Assembly (NCBI GenBank): GCA_017962085.1
Contig: JAGCWA010000011.1
Span: 58,887 to 122,886, forward strand
Length of the DNA stretch: 64,000 bases
Origin: Paludibacteraceae bacterium
GTDB lineage: Bacteria; Bacteroidota; Bacteroidia; Bacteroidales; Paludibacteraceae
Reading direction: 5' to 3'
The notes under the pieces are model-generated. The model worked only from the letters and a program-made list of their open reading frames with translations, was not told where the DNA came from and did no database searches. Position numbers and translations under genes: made by a program. This document shows positions 51,447-61,163 of the stretch, in pieces (the first letter of the stretch is position 1; every line of letters begins with the position of its first letter).

Positions 51447-54400
51447 ATGAGGCGATTTATCAGGTTGTTTTTGGCCGTGCTTTTGGCCGTCATATCCACG
51501 GGATGTGGCAAAAAAGCGGTTGTCTCTGATGATACCCAGTTCATGGAGTACATCAGCAGTTATCCTCAGAATAGGATATCCCGCCATGCGGCTATCCGAA
51601 TCGTGTTGACTCATCCTTCCGAGAAGGCTAAGCCAGGTCAGAAGGAAGAGGAGAATCTCTTCTCTATGGATCCTAAAGTGAGTGGATCTACGTTTTGGGT
51701 GGATAATAGGACTCTTGAGTTCCAGCCCGAGACTGCCTTGGAGAGGGGTAAAGAGTACCATGTGACCTTCGAATTGGGCAAGGTGGCCGATTTGGAAGGA
51801 AAGGACGAATTGAAGCAGTTCGTCTTCCCTGTGGAGGTGATCAAGCAGAACATGTATGTGTCGTGTGATGAACCTCAGATGATGGATGGTGGCGAGTACC
51901 AGGTGACGGGTACGGTCTCCTTGAACGACAAGGAGGATTTGGCCGATCTGCAGGGTTGTTTCACGGCTCGGATGACTGCGCCTGAGAGGAAGACGTTGGA
52001 CATGGAATGGTCCGATGCCTCTTCCGATTACAGTCACAACTATTCTTTCACGATTACCGGTTTCGGCAAGAATATTAAGGATGATATCTCTTTGGAGGTG
52101 GAATGGAATGGCAAGAATATTGATTGCGAAGCCAAGGATAAGATAGAGATCAACATTCCTTATGTCGCGGGCATGAAGGTGACCAGCCTGAGTGTGGTGA
52201 ACGGCGAACAATCCCACTTGAAGCTCTTCTTCAGCAAATCCATCCGTCCGAACCAGGAGTGGCGCACGTATGTGGGCTTGAGCGGAGGCGGAAATGTCTC
52301 ATACGTGAGGGAAGGTAATGTGTTGAAGATATACCCGGAGAAGATAAACTTCACAGAGTCTAAATTGCATGTCTATTCGGGATTGATGAGTGAGGACGGT
52401 GAGAAAATTGCGAAGGATACGGTGCTGACCTATTGTTTCTCAAGCCTGAAACCTGCCGTCCGACTGCTGAAGAGGGGTGTTATCCTGCCTTCCACCGATA
52501 AGGCCGCTTTGCCTTTCCAAGCTGTCAACTTGAAGGCGGTGGATGTCACTGTGGTGAAGATTTTCGAGAATAATATGCTACAATATCTGCAGTCGAACAA
52601 AATGGACGAGTGCAATTATTCCGACTTGAAACGTACTGCCCGTCTGTTGTTCCAAAAGAGGGTGGATTTGGAGCCTGACAATGCCAATGCTTACTCTCAG
52701 TGGAAGACCTACTCCTTGGATCTTTCCCAACTCGCCAAAGAGGACCCGGGTGCCATGTATCATGTCATCTTCTCCTTCAAGAGGGCCTACTCCACTTACC
52801 CTTGCGAGATTACGGACTCAATCAACGATATTGAGCATGATTACAGTGGTGTCGCGGGAATCGAGGACAATGGAGACGATAGTTACTATTGGAGTTATTA
52901 TACTTACGATGATGAAGAAAGCGCTGTGCCGAACGACTACGCTTATGTATGGAGAGAGCAAGACGATCCTTCCAAGATCTCTTACTACTTGAATAGTTCA
53001 AGACGAGTAATCTCGAACATCTTTGTATCCAACTTCGGTATCACGGCGAAAGGTGGCAAGAGCAATTTCTATGACGTCATCGTGACGAATATCCTCACCG
53101 CCATGCCTGAGAGCGGCGCGAACGTGAGGTTCTACGATTACCAGATGCAGCTGATTTCCGAGGAGGAGACGGACAAGGACGGTTTCGTGAAGGCGAAGCT
53201 GTCAAGGTCGCCTTCTTTCGTGGCGGTGGAGAAGGATGGCCGTATGGGCTACCTCCGTATGCGTGACAACTCTGCGTTGTCGCTCTCTTCCTTCGATGTG
53301 GGCGGCGCCAAGTCGTCGAAGGGCGTGAAGGGCTACATCTATGGCGAACGTGGCGTGTGGCGTCCGGGCGATACGCTCAATATCTCCTTGATGCTTCAGG
53401 ATGCGGATGGTACGCTTCCTGCAGGCCACCCGATCACGATGTACCTGAAGACTCCTCGCGGACAACGCTATGCGCAGAAGGTGCAGAAATATGATCCTTC
53501 CAATTGCATCTATAGCTTCAGGATCCCTACGCAAGTGGATGACCAGACGGGTAACTGGCATATCGGTTTCTCCATCGGAGGCTCCACATTCCAGAAGAGT
53601 TTGTCGGTGGAGACGGTAAAACCGAACCGAATGAAGGTGCAGTTGTCGACCAAGCACCCTGTCCTCTCTTCGGGCACGTCTGAACCTATATCTATCCATT
53701 CCGAGTGGTTGCACGGTGGTCGTGCTGTCGGAAAGGGTGTGAACGTCACGATGAGGTATCGTCGTAATCCTAATCCGTTCCCTAAATACTCCGATTATAT
53801 ATTCGAGTCTCCTTCCGCGAAGGAGTTCACGAGCCAGGAGGTTACCGTGATCGAAAGTGAGACGGACGATGAGGGTAATGTCACTGAAAGTGTCCATATC
53901 CCTGAGCTGACGAATGCGCCGGGATTGTTGCAGGCTACCTTCACCACAAGAGTGGACGAGGGAACTGGCGACAACAGTGTGAACTATACGAACGTTCCGT
54001 TGTCTTCCTATTCCCGCTACGTGGGTGTCAAATACCCTATCAAGCCAGGCTTTAAGTATGTCTTCACGAATAAAAACCAGACTTTCCCTATCGTGTTGTT
54101 GGACGAGAGCGGAAAACCTCTCAACGGTGAGGGTATCTCCCTTAAGTTGTATAGAATGAGTTGGCACTGGTGGTGGGATTCTGATGAAGAAGAGGAGGAA
54201 GGCTATTATTCCGAAAGCCGTTCCACTACCCCTTATTGGGAGAAAAATGATATCTCTGTGAAGGATGGGAAGGCCTTGGTTACTATTAACGTGCCTGACC
54301 GTGATTGGGGTCGCTATTTGCTCATTGTCAAGGATGGCAAGAACGGTCATGAGGCGGGTAGCGAGATCTTTTTCGATTGGGAGAATTGGTATTCGCGTGC

Positions 54401-57011
54401 GCAAAACGATGGTTCTAAGTCTGCCGCAATGCTCTCTTTCACCTTGGATAAGGAGACATATAATGTGGGGGATAAGGTTAAGGTGACGATCCCTACACCA
54501 GAGAAGGGCCGTGTCTTGATCACGGTGGAAAACAGATCCAGGGTACTCTCCTCGAAGTGGGTGGATGCCCAGTCTGGTACTACCGTCGTCGATGTGGATG
54601 TGACGGACGAGATGATGCCTAACGCATATCTCTATGTGAACCTGCTGCAACCGTATAACAAGACGGAGAATGATCTTCCTATCAGAATGTACGGTGTGAA
54701 GAATTTCATGGTGGAAAGCGAACAGAGCCATCTGTACCCTGTCATTAAGATGGCTGATAAGGTTGAGTCGGACAAGGCGTTCGACGTTACTGTCAGCGAG
54801 AAGAACGGTAAGGAGATGAACTATACGTTGGCCATCGTGGACGAGGGTCTGTTGGATCTCACGAACTTTAAGACACCGAATGCCCATAACGAGTTCTTCA
54901 AACGTGAGGCGCTGGGCGTCAACTCTTGGGATATGTATGATTTGGTCATCGGCGCCTATGGCGGAAAGATAGAGCAGATATTGGCTATCGGTGGTGACGA
55001 GGCCTTGAACCGTGACGGTATGAACAAACGGTTCGAACCGGTTGTCCGCTTCTATGGACCTATCACGCTGAAGAAGGGTGAGTCGAAGACGCATAAGGTG
55101 GTGCTTCCTACCTATTTCGGTTCTGTCCGTGTCATGGTGGTTGCCGGTAATAAAGCGGCTTATGGAAGTGCGGAAAAGGCGGTGAAGGTGACGAAACCGT
55201 TGATGCTTCTGCCAACCGCTCCGCGCGTTGTCGGCCCTAATGAGGAGTTCTCTCTTCCTGTGAGCGTTTTCGCTATGGATGGCAAGAAGAAGAACGTGAC
55301 GATCTCCATCTCCGCAGGTGATAAGGCGGAGGTAGTGGGACGGTCAACGATCCAGGAGAGCTTCAATGAGAACGAGGATAAGATCATCACCTTCAACCTG
55401 AAGGCGAAACCAATCGTTGGAGCGAACAAGATCACCATCTCCGCTTCTGACGGTACCAATAATGTGAAGAGTGAAATCAACCTGAGTGTCCGCAATCCGA
55501 ACGAGCGCATCCAAAAGAGCAAGTTGTTCGAGATTCCTGCGAACCAGGAGGTGGAGTGTCCTTACGATCTGTTTGGCGTGGAGAACACCAACCAGCTGAT
55601 GGTTGAGCTCAGTTCGTTGCCGGCTCTGGATTTGGGACGTAGCTTGGAGTACCTGATCGGTTATCCTCATGGTTGTGCGGAGCAGACCTCCTCTAAGGCT
55701 TTCCCTCAATTGCTCTTGCCGGAGATTATCGAGATGTCTCCTCAGGAGAAGAAGGAGTGTGACCAACACGTGAGGGAGGCTGTGCTTAAGCTGAGCCAGA
55801 TGCAGATGGGAAGCGGTGCGTTCTCCTACTGGATGGGCGGCAACTACGACTATCCATGGGTGACCACATACGCCGGACACTTCCTCTTGGAGGCGAAGAA
55901 TCATGGTTATGACGTGTCGAATACGGTGATCAATAATTTCTTGTCATACCAGAAGAGGATGGCTTCCTCTTGGTCTTACCAAAGTGATAACGACAACACG
56001 TTGGAGCAGGCTTATCGCCTTTACACCTTGGCTCTTGCGGGCAAGGCGGATTTGAGCGCCATGAACAGGTTGAAGGATAAGCATCTGGATAATGTCTCCC
56101 AGTGGCGCTTGGCCGCTGCGTACGCGTTGTGCGGAAAGAAGGATGTCGCGAAGAATCTGTGCACTTCCTTGAGCTCGGAAGTACGTAAATACTCCCACAG
56201 CAATGTCACCTTCGGTTCTACGTTGAGAGATAGGGCGCTGATTTTGGATGCCATGACGCTGATTGGCTCGGACAAGACGACTACCTTCTCTTTGTTGAGG
56301 AAGATGTCTGAACAGCTCGGCACCGGCAAGCAATATAGCACGCAGGAGTTGGCTCAGGTATTGGTGGCATTCTCCCACTATGCTAAGCAGTTTAAGGGTG
56401 GAAACATCAATGCGGCATGTATCAAGGACGGTAAGTCTGTCGCGTTTAACTCCAACAACAATGTTGTGAAGAAATCGCTTGAGGTACAGGGCACGGGTCA
56501 AAAGACACTGAAGATCAAGAACAACGGTGGCACCGCTTTGTTCGCCTCTGTGGTCACTTCGGGTATTCCGTTGGAGAATGCGGGCGGTTCGTTCGAGAAC
56601 GGACTGACCATGAAGGTGATCTACAGCACGTTGGATGGTTCTTCAATCGATGTGAACAAGTTGGAGCAGGGTACGGATTTCATGGTGAAGGTGAGGGTTA
56701 GCAACACCTCTTCGTTCGAGACCTACAAGGAGGTTTCTTTGTCGCAAGTCTTCCCTTCCGGCTGGGAGATCCAGAACGATCGTCTCTCCGGTTCTTCGGA
56801 TGATAGCGAGAACTACAACTATAGGGATTTCCGCGACGACCGTGTGCTGACTTACTTCTCCCTCGCTCCTCGCGAGACGAAGACCTTCACTGTCAAGTTG
56901 CATGCGTCATTCGTTGGTAGGTATTTCGCTCCTGGCTTCGTTTGCTCATCGATGTATGACAGCGAGATCTGCGCCCGGAACATCGGTTTCTGGACGGTTG
57001 TTAGTGAATAA
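51447..57011 (+). CDS. Alpha-2-macroglobulin family lipoprotein with thioester
   Basis: About 1854 residues. I start it at ATG 51447, eight codons inside the longest frame, because MRRFIRLFLAVLLAVISTGC is a standard lipoprotein signal (lipobox cysteine at 20). Many MG-type beta-sandwich domains fill the first 1300 residues. GERGVWRPGDTLNIS and KTYLGI-type bait surroundings are seen in the middle. The thioester motif Cys-Ala-Glu-Gln in YPHGCAEQTSSKAFPQ lies at about residue 1410, followed by the helical thioester domain. Bacterial A2Ms trap attacking proteases in the periplasm; many are paired with PbpC, but no such gene follows here. Confidence 0.93.
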   Translation: MRRFIRLFLAVLLAVISTGCGKKAVVSDDTQFMEYISSYPQNRISRHAAIRIVLTHPSEKAKPGQKEEENLFSMDPKVSGSTFWVDNRTLEFQPETALERGKEYHVTFELGKVADLEGKDELKQFVFPVEVIKQNMYVSCDEPQMMDGGEYQVTGTVSLNDKEDLADLQGCFTARMTAPERKTLDMEWSDASSDYSHNYSFTITGFGKNIKDDISLEVEWNGKNIDCEAKDKIEINIPYVAGMKVTSLSVVNGEQSHLKLFFSKSIRPNQEWRTYVGLSGGGNVSYVREGNVLKIYPEKINFTESKLHVYSGLMSEDGEKIAKDTVLTYCFSSLKPAVRLLKRGVILPSTDKAALPFQAVNLKAVDVTVVKIFENNMLQYLQSNKMDECNYSDLKRTARLLFQKRVDLEPDNANAYSQWKTYSLDLSQLAKEDPGAMYHVIFSFKRAYSTYPCEITDSINDIEHDYSGVAGIEDNGDDSYYWSYYTYDDEESAVPNDYAYVWREQDDPSKISYYLNSSRRVISNIFVSNFGITAKGGKSNFYDVIVTNILTAMPESGANVRFYDYQMQLISEEETDKDGFVKAKLSRSPSFVAVEKDGRMGYLRMRDNSALSLSSFDVGGAKSSKGVKGYIYGERGVWRPGDTLNISLMLQDADGTLPAGHPITMYLKTPRGQRYAQKVQKYDPSNCIYSFRIPTQVDDQTGNWHIGFSIGGSTFQKSLSVETVKPNRMKVQLSTKHPVLSSGTSEPISIHSEWLHGGRAVGKGVNVTMRYRRNPNPFPKYSDYIFESPSAKEFTSQEVTVIESETDDEGNVTESVHIPELTNAPGLLQATFTTRVDEGTGDNSVNYTNVPLSSYSRYVGVKYPIKPGFKYVFTNKNQTFPIVLLDESGKPLNGEGISLKLYRMSWHWWWDSDEEEEEGYYSESRSTTPYWEKNDISVKDGKALVTINVPDRDWGRYLLIVKDGKNGHEAGSEIFFDWENWYSRAQNDGSKSAAMLSFTLDKETYNVGDKVKVTIPTPEKGRVLITVENRSRVLSSKWVDAQSGTTVVDVDVTDEMMPNAYLYVNLLQPYNKTENDLPIRMYGVKNFMVESEQSHLYPVIKMADKVESDKAFDVTVSEKNGKEMNYTLAIVDEGLLDLTNFKTPNAHNEFFKREALGVNSWDMYDLVIGAYGGKIEQILAIGGDEALNRDGMNKRFEPVVRFYGPITLKKGESKTHKVVLPTYFGSVRVMVVAGNKAAYGSAEKAVKVTKPLMLLPTAPRVVGPNEEFSLPVSVFAMDGKKKNVTISISAGDKAEVVGRSTIQESFNENEDKIITFNLKAKPIVGANKITISASDGTNNVKSEINLSVRNPNERIQKSKLFEIPANQEVECPYDLFGVENTNQLMVELSSLPALDLGRSLEYLIGYPHGCAEQTSSKAFPQLLLPEIIEMSPQEKKECDQHVREAVLKLSQMQMGSGAFSYWMGGNYDYPWVTTYAGHFLLEAKNHGYDVSNTVINNFLSYQKRMASSWSYQSDNDNTLEQAYRLYTLALAGKADLSAMNRLKDKHLDNVSQWRLAAAYALCGKKDVAKNLCTSLSSEVRKYSHSNVTFGSTLRDRALILDAMTLIGSDKTTTFSLLRKMSEQLGTGKQYSTQELAQVLVAFSHYAKQFKGGNINAACIKDGKSVAFNSNNNVVKKSLEVQGTGQKTLKIKNNGGTALFASVVTSGIPLENAGGSFENGLTMKVIYSTLDGSSIDVNKLEQGTDFMVKVRVSNTSSFETYKEVSLSQVFPSGWEIQNDRLSGSSDDSENYNYRDFRDDRVLTYFSLAPRETKTFTVKLHASFVGRYFAPGFVCSSMYDSEICARNIGFWTVVSE

Positions 57012-57024
57012 TGTTCATGGGATA

Positions 57025-57062
57025 GGGGGGACTGCTCAAGTGGCGGTCCCCCCTATTTTTTA
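57025..57062 (+). terminator. Intrinsic terminator of the alpha-2-macroglobulin gene
   Basis: Stem GGGGGGAC (57025-57032) / GTCCCCCC (57046-57053), then a T-rich run (TATTTTTTAT). The loop side contains TGGCGGTCCC as in the argC terminator. Confidence 0.92.
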
Positions 57063-57124
57063 TCATTGTGGCGAATAAATTCAATTTATTTCGCTATATA
57101 AGTTTTTTGATTAGTAGGAAATAT

Positions 57125-57132
57125 TATCTTTG
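57125..57132 (+). promoter_or_regulatory. -7 promoter element of the TM2/DUF2752/M48 cluster
   Basis: TATCTTTG, 52 nt before the TM2 start codon. TTTG at 57106-57109 is only 15 nt upstream of it, so spacing is not standard. Confidence 0.55.
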
Positions 57133-57184
57133 TGTAATTATTGCGGGATATATTCCTGTATCGTTTACGTTAAAAATTTTTTAT

Positions 57185-57778
57185 ATGAATAAAGATTGGA
57201 TATCCTATTTTTTGGCTCATAATTCGGGCTGTTTTGACGATTTTCATTTGTCGAGAATTGCGGAAGGCTTAGAGATGGTGCCGGACGAAAAGGCTCCGCT
57301 CGTTTTGGGTGCGGACTTCAAGAAGCCTTTGCATATGTTGCTTGTCTCATTGGCTGGTGGCGCGATGGGAATCGACCGTTTCGTTTTAGGTCAGACCGGC
57401 GTCGGAATCGCTAAGTTGTTGACTTGCGGCGGTATGGGTATATGGACCATTGTCGATTTCTTCCTTATCATGGGAGAGACGAGGGCCTACAACGCGAATA
57501 AGATCATCGAGCTGATCAATCTCTACTCGAATAAGACGGAAAGACCTTCGCAGGATGTCCGTCCGAAGAGCACTATGGGCTATGGCGAGGGCTCGTCGAA
57601 TAGTGAGGCTTCCCAGCCGCAGGCTTCCAGCTCCGAAGCGGATCCTATCAGCTTGCCTGAGCAAACTTCCAGTTCTCATATCCCAGGCGAGGAGAACCCT
57701 AGCGATTACGCGCCAAAATCAGACTATTCCGCATATGCCCCTAAGGGATATGCCGATTATACGAAGGGTGACGAGTGA
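57185..57778 (+). CDS. TM2-domain membrane protein
   Basis: A 197-residue protein from ATG 57185 (MNKDWISYFLAHNSGCFDD); 39 more codons are open upstream but cross the promoter. A TM2 domain occupies about residues 55-110: LLVSLAGGAMGIDRFVLGQTGVGIAKLLTCGGMGIWTIVDFFLIMG, two helices with the conserved G-x-x-x-G-x-x-R/D-x-F turn. The C-terminal half is low-complexity (Ser/Pro/Gln, then YAPK repeats), likely disordered. TM2 proteins of Bacteroidota often sit next to DUF2752 genes, as here; their biochemical function is not known. Confidence 0.85.
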   Translation: MNKDWISYFLAHNSGCFDDFHLSRIAEGLEMVPDEKAPLVLGADFKKPLHMLLVSLAGGAMGIDRFVLGQTGVGIAKLLTCGGMGIWTIVDFFLIMGETRAYNANKIIELINLYSNKTERPSQDVRPKSTMGYGEGSSNSEASQPQASSSEADPISLPEQTSSSHIPGEENPSDYAPKSDYSAYAPKGYADYTKGDE

Positions 57779-57805
57779 CCTCGTCGTCGGTAAGCTTGCG
57801 AAGCA

Positions 57806-58222
57806 TTGGGCTCTTTTAAGTCAAAGCGTTCGTTTCTCCTTTTTTCGGTAGCCTTGTTGCTCGCCGCCTATGTGTGGTTGGCGTTTAACATGTCGCTCGG
57901 AGAGGGGGAGGGATTTATCGTTTGCCCGTTCCGTAGGCTTACCACTTTGCCGTGCCCGGGTTGTGGATTGACCACCTCCATCCTCCTGATGTTGAGGGGG
58001 GAGTTCGTCTCCGCCGTGAGCTTGAACCCGATGGTTCTGCTGGCGTTCCCGATGCTGGTGATTTCCCCTTTCCTCCTCTTGTTGAAGGCGGATAAATGTT
58101 ACGAGCTATGGTGTGCTTTCGAAACTTATGTCTCGAAGGGCAAGTGGGGATGGGTATTGTTCCTTGTCATAGCGATTAATTGGATATATTTGATTATAAG
58201 TTCGTTGTATGGACGCATATAA
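57806..58222 (+). CDS. DUF2752 membrane protein
   Basis: A 138-residue protein with three hydrophobic helices. The DUF2752 signature is FIVCPFRRLTTLPCPGCGLTTS, with three cysteines in C-P-x-C-G context at residues about 39-53. The start is unclear: no ATG before the signature keeps the first helix, so the TTG at 57806 is used (an in-frame stop lies at 57791). It overlaps the next gene by 14 nt. Function is unknown; the CPxCG motif is consistent with metal or redox binding. Confidence 0.82.
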   Translation: MGSFKSKRSFLLFSVALLLAAYVWLAFNMSLGEGEGFIVCPFRRLTTLPCPGCGLTTSILLMLRGEFVSAVSLNPMVLLAFPMLVISPFLLLLKADKCYELWCAFETYVSKGKWGWVLFLVIAINWIYLIISSLYGRI

Positions 58223-59582
58223 GTTAAGTGAAAGCGAAAAGGAGTCTGCGGTAAACGGTTACCTGATGTCGTTGGCGGTTTTTGCCACGACGATGCCTAT
58301 TCCTGTCATCAATTTGATAGCGAATATCATCTATTACATTCGTCGTAGGAAGTCCACGTACCTTTCGAGGTGGCATAGCATGAACGCTTTCGTGTCGCAG
58401 TTGCCTCTTTTTTTCATCAACTCGTTCACTTGGTATTCCGTTTGGCATGTCTTGTGGGAAGAGTGGCAGATCAACGACTACCTCATCGCTTACTATATCT
58501 TGGCGGCCATCCTTAACGTGGCGGAGATTCTTTTGTCCATCATTTGTTGCCTTAAGATAAAGAGGAATAAGGAGGTGAATTGGGTTATAATCTCACCTCT
58601 GTGTCATATGCTTTGTGGAAAGAAATCGTGGGATGTGTGGCAACGTTCCTGGGTGCCTGCGGATCCGGTGTATGAGAAGCTGGCGCAGGAGGCTAAGCCT
58701 AAGTTTATTCGTGACGTGGCTGTCTCCGTGGGCTCTTTGCTCCTCATGTTCCTGCTGATATCCTTCGGCCTTTCCCGACAGAATTACGAATACCCTAATT
58801 TGTCGCTCTTCCCTGTCATCGAGGAATCCATCTATAACCGCTACGTGAATGGTCATGAGGTGGACGAGGACAAGGCCACAGAGGCTTTGCGGAAGTGTGT
58901 GAACCATATCTGCCAGAAAAATGGTTTTGACACTGTAAACGTTTATTTGGTGAAGAGTAATCAGATCAATGCGTTCGCCTATTGCGGACGAAACCTGGTG
59001 GTCTTCTCCAAGTTGGTCGAGACCTGCGAGACGGAGAGTGAACTGCTTGCCGTCATCGGGCATGAGTTGGGGCATATCGAGTGTGATCACGTGAGGAAAT
59101 CCGTGAAAAAGAATGTGGGTATCAGCCTGATCTTCTCCGCCTTCTTCGGAAACACCTCCAGTATTATGACGGAGATGACCACGAACCATCTGAGCCGCAA
59201 GGCGGAGCGTGAGGCCGACACCTTGTCCGTCAGGTATTTGTACAATGCGGACATCGACCCTTCCGGCTTCGCTTCCTTCATGAATAAATTGTTGAGCGGT
59301 ACCATCATCGATGACATTGGATTCTTCTCCGATCATCCTGCCACCCAGGAGCGTATCGACAGGAGCAGGGAGCAGGTGGCTCGTCTGGCCCCTAAGAAGT
59401 ACATGACCGTCATGAGCGAGGCCGAGTGGAAGGAGTTCAAATCACTGACTTCGTATGCCGGAACCAAGCCATATCGTATCAACCGAAAAAGTACTGATTT
59501 TGATATTGACGTTGATGAGGATAGTAGCGAAGAGGAGGGTAGTGATGAGGAGGAGAGTGACGGGGATGCGCACATAGAGTGA
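58209..59582 (+). CDS. M48 metalloprotease with N-terminal membrane domain
   Basis: A 457-residue membrane protease. Residues 1-150 look like a DUF4870/Tic20-type bundle of helices (AVNGYLMSLAVFATTMP, then WHSMNAFVSQLPLFF). Another helix (DVAVSVGSLLLMFLLISFG) precedes the M48 domain. Zinc site: HELGH with His285, Glu286, His289, and third ligand Glu333 in KAEREADTLS. The C-terminal 40 residues are an acidic, serine-rich tail. M48 members of this type (HtpX/Oma1/BepA-like) clear misfolded membrane proteins. It is co-transcribed with TM2 and DUF2752 genes (14-nt overlap). Confidence 0.88.
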   Translation: MDAYKLSESEKESAVNGYLMSLAVFATTMPIPVINLIANIIYYIRRRKSTYLSRWHSMNAFVSQLPLFFINSFTWYSVWHVLWEEWQINDYLIAYYILAAILNVAEILLSIICCLKIKRNKEVNWVIISPLCHMLCGKKSWDVWQRSWVPADPVYEKLAQEAKPKFIRDVAVSVGSLLLMFLLISFGLSRQNYEYPNLSLFPVIEESIYNRYVNGHEVDEDKATEALRKCVNHICQKNGFDTVNVYLVKSNQINAFAYCGRNLVVFSKLVETCETESELLAVIGHELGHIECDHVRKSVKKNVGISLIFSAFFGNTSSIMTEMTTNHLSRKAEREADTLSVRYLYNADIDPSGFASFMNKLLSGTIIDDIGFFSDHPATQERIDRSREQVARLAPKKYMTVMSEAEWKEFKSLTSYAGTKPYRINRKSTDFDIDVDEDSSEEEGSDEEESDGDAHIE

Positions 59583-59891
59583 ATCCGCACGTGATGCGGA
59601 TGTCGTGGGTATTTTCTTGATATAATCGTATGTGCTCATTTTTTTGTCTCCATTAGATAAGAAATAGTGTGAATTTAGTGGTGTTCATGATGTGGAGATG
59701 AATTATTTGTATATTTGCGGAGTCTAGCGTGAGTTGGGCATGATGAACCTTGGTGTTGAAAGGTGGAATTAGAAGATCGATAACTACTCTTTTTTTTAAG
59801 GATGCAATTGCTAGTGTAGCTCTTCCGAACAATTAGGAGATGTTCGGGGGGGATGTATGTAAAAATTTATATTACACTTTTTTAGAGGATT
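59583..59891 (+). other. 309-nt intergenic region with -7 box and leader hairpin
   Basis: A TATATTTG box at 59710-59717 gives the next gene a leader of about 170 nt. In it a CCGAACA/TGTTCGG hairpin (59825-59847) is followed by a G-run without T-tract, so it is not a terminator; it might shape translation. No coding content seen. Confidence 0.5.
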
Positions 59892-60743
59892 ATGAGAACA
59901 AAGGTTGCTATAATTGTCATCGGACATAACTCTTGGCATTATTTACAGAAGAACTTCGCCTCTTTGGAGTTCCTGATGAATGATCCGAGCGTGGAGATTA
60001 TTTATGTCGATAATGCGTCGGTCGACGAGAGTCGTGCCGCCATTTCATACTCTTACCCATCGGTGAAGATCATATCCTGCGCCAACAACCAGGGTGTGGC
60101 TGCGGCGCGTAACATGGGTATTGTGAATTCCCTCAGCGAATATGTCCTCTTCTTGGATAGTGATACGGAGATGAACGAGGAGGCTTTCCGTGCGATGGTC
60201 GATTACATGGATAACCATGAGGATGTCGGCGTGTGCGGTTGCAAGTTGATTGGACAGGATGGTCTTCCGCAGGCCAGCTGTAAACATTTCCCTACCCGTG
60301 TGGGCATCACGAAGAGCGGGTTGCACAACATCATGGTGCGCTATGGCTATAATATTTTTGAGGATTCCTATTACAAGACGCTTTACCCTGCCGAACAGAC
60401 GGAGGGGAAAGAGCCGTTGGTGGTCGATTTCGTGATCGGTGCCTGCCAACTGATTCGTAGGAAGGCGCAGGTGAAGGTGGGCTTCCTCGACGATAGAATT
60501 TTCTATGGTCCCGAGGATGCGGATTTCTGCCGCAGGCTGACCACCGTGGGCTATAAAACCGTTTACCTCCCTTACGTCTCCATCCAGCACGCTTATCAAC
60601 GCCCTATTTCGCAGAAGTTCTTCTCCCTGCAGACGATTCGTCAGATAAGGGGTTATAGCTTCTACTTCAGGAAAGTGGTGAAGGAGCACATGAGAGGCGG
60701 TAAGATCGATGTGATCACCAAGGATAGCTATACAGGTAAATAA
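59892..60743 (+). CDS. Family 2 glycosyltransferase (rhamnosyltransferase-like)
   Basis: A 283-residue GT-A glycosyltransferase. The N-terminal donor half has VAIIVIGHNSWHYLQKNFASL, then IIYVDNASVDESR, the loop NNQGVAAARNMGI and the metal-binding DSD in VLFLDSDTEMNEEAF. The acceptor half has FVIGACQLIRRKA and DDRIFYGPEDADFCRRL (E-D-x-D-x-C-x-R), typical of the WcaA/rhamnosyltransferase-like group. It adds a sugar to a cell-surface glycan; donor unknown. Single gene with its own promoter and a hairpin at its end. Confidence 0.9.
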   Translation: MRTKVAIIVIGHNSWHYLQKNFASLEFLMNDPSVEIIYVDNASVDESRAAISYSYPSVKIISCANNQGVAAARNMGIVNSLSEYVLFLDSDTEMNEEAFRAMVDYMDNHEDVGVCGCKLIGQDGLPQASCKHFPTRVGITKSGLHNIMVRYGYNIFEDSYYKTLYPAEQTEGKEPLVVDFVIGACQLIRRKAQVKVGFLDDRIFYGPEDADFCRRLTTVGYKTVYLPYVSIQHAYQRPISQKFFSLQTIRQIRGYSFYFRKVVKEHMRGGKIDVITKDSYTGK

Positions 60744-60777
60744 TGGGACGGAGGCAGGTTTCCGCACTCCTTCCCAT
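60743..60777. terminator. Hairpin between convergent genes at 60.75 kb
   Basis: Stem ATGGGACGGAG / CTCCTTCCCAT (one mismatch). It lacks a clear T-run on either side, so it is at best a weak or bidirectional terminator. Confidence 0.5.
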
Positions 60778-60782
60778 ATTCG

Positions 60783-61124
60783 TCAACCTCTCCTTTCCGC
60801 TCCGATAGGCCGGTCCCAGAACAGTTGACCACCGGCCTTCTCAGCCAATGCGTTGATGTGCTGTTCCAGTTCGGCGAGCAGCTTCTCCTCCCTTTTTTTG
60901 GAACGTCTACCCTTGCCCTCAAAAAGGATTTCATTGTAATAGGCGTCATATGACACTGCAAAATCCTCCTCGTCTTTGTGCGGGAAGAAAGTGACCGCCG
61001 CCTCGTAGCGGATATTCCCTCCTTCGGAGTCGGATATCAACATGACCAATGCGCCTTTGCGTTGCACTCCGTTTGCCATGAGATCCGCCTCGTAATAACG
61101 TTCGTATACATTGATGGTTGCCAT
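60783..61124 (-). CDS. Small conserved-looking protein of unknown function
   Basis: A 113-residue soluble protein on the minus strand. The first half is beta-rich (MATINVYERYYEADLMANG, KGALVMLISDSEGG, YEAAVTFFP). The second half is a helix with a basic patch (GKGRRSKKREEKLLAELEQHINALAE). I recognise no family. The order of strands then helix hints at a nucleotide- or ribosome-binding fold, but that is guesswork. It stands alone between the GT2 gene (convergent) and a secreted protein. Confidence 0.72.
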   Translation of the reverse strand: MATINVYERYYEADLMANGVQRKGALVMLISDSEGGNIRYEAAVTFFPHKDEEDFAVSYDAYYNEILFEGKGRRSKKREEKLLAELEQHINALAEKAGGQLFWDRPIGAERRG

Positions 61125-61163
61125 AATGGTATGCTGTTAAAGGTTTTTACTGATATTTAAATT

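Noticed and set aside
53202-55094. 630-codon minus-strand open frame
   Set aside because: Antisense to the alpha-2-macroglobulin gene; low-complexity RLH-rich translation and no promoter.
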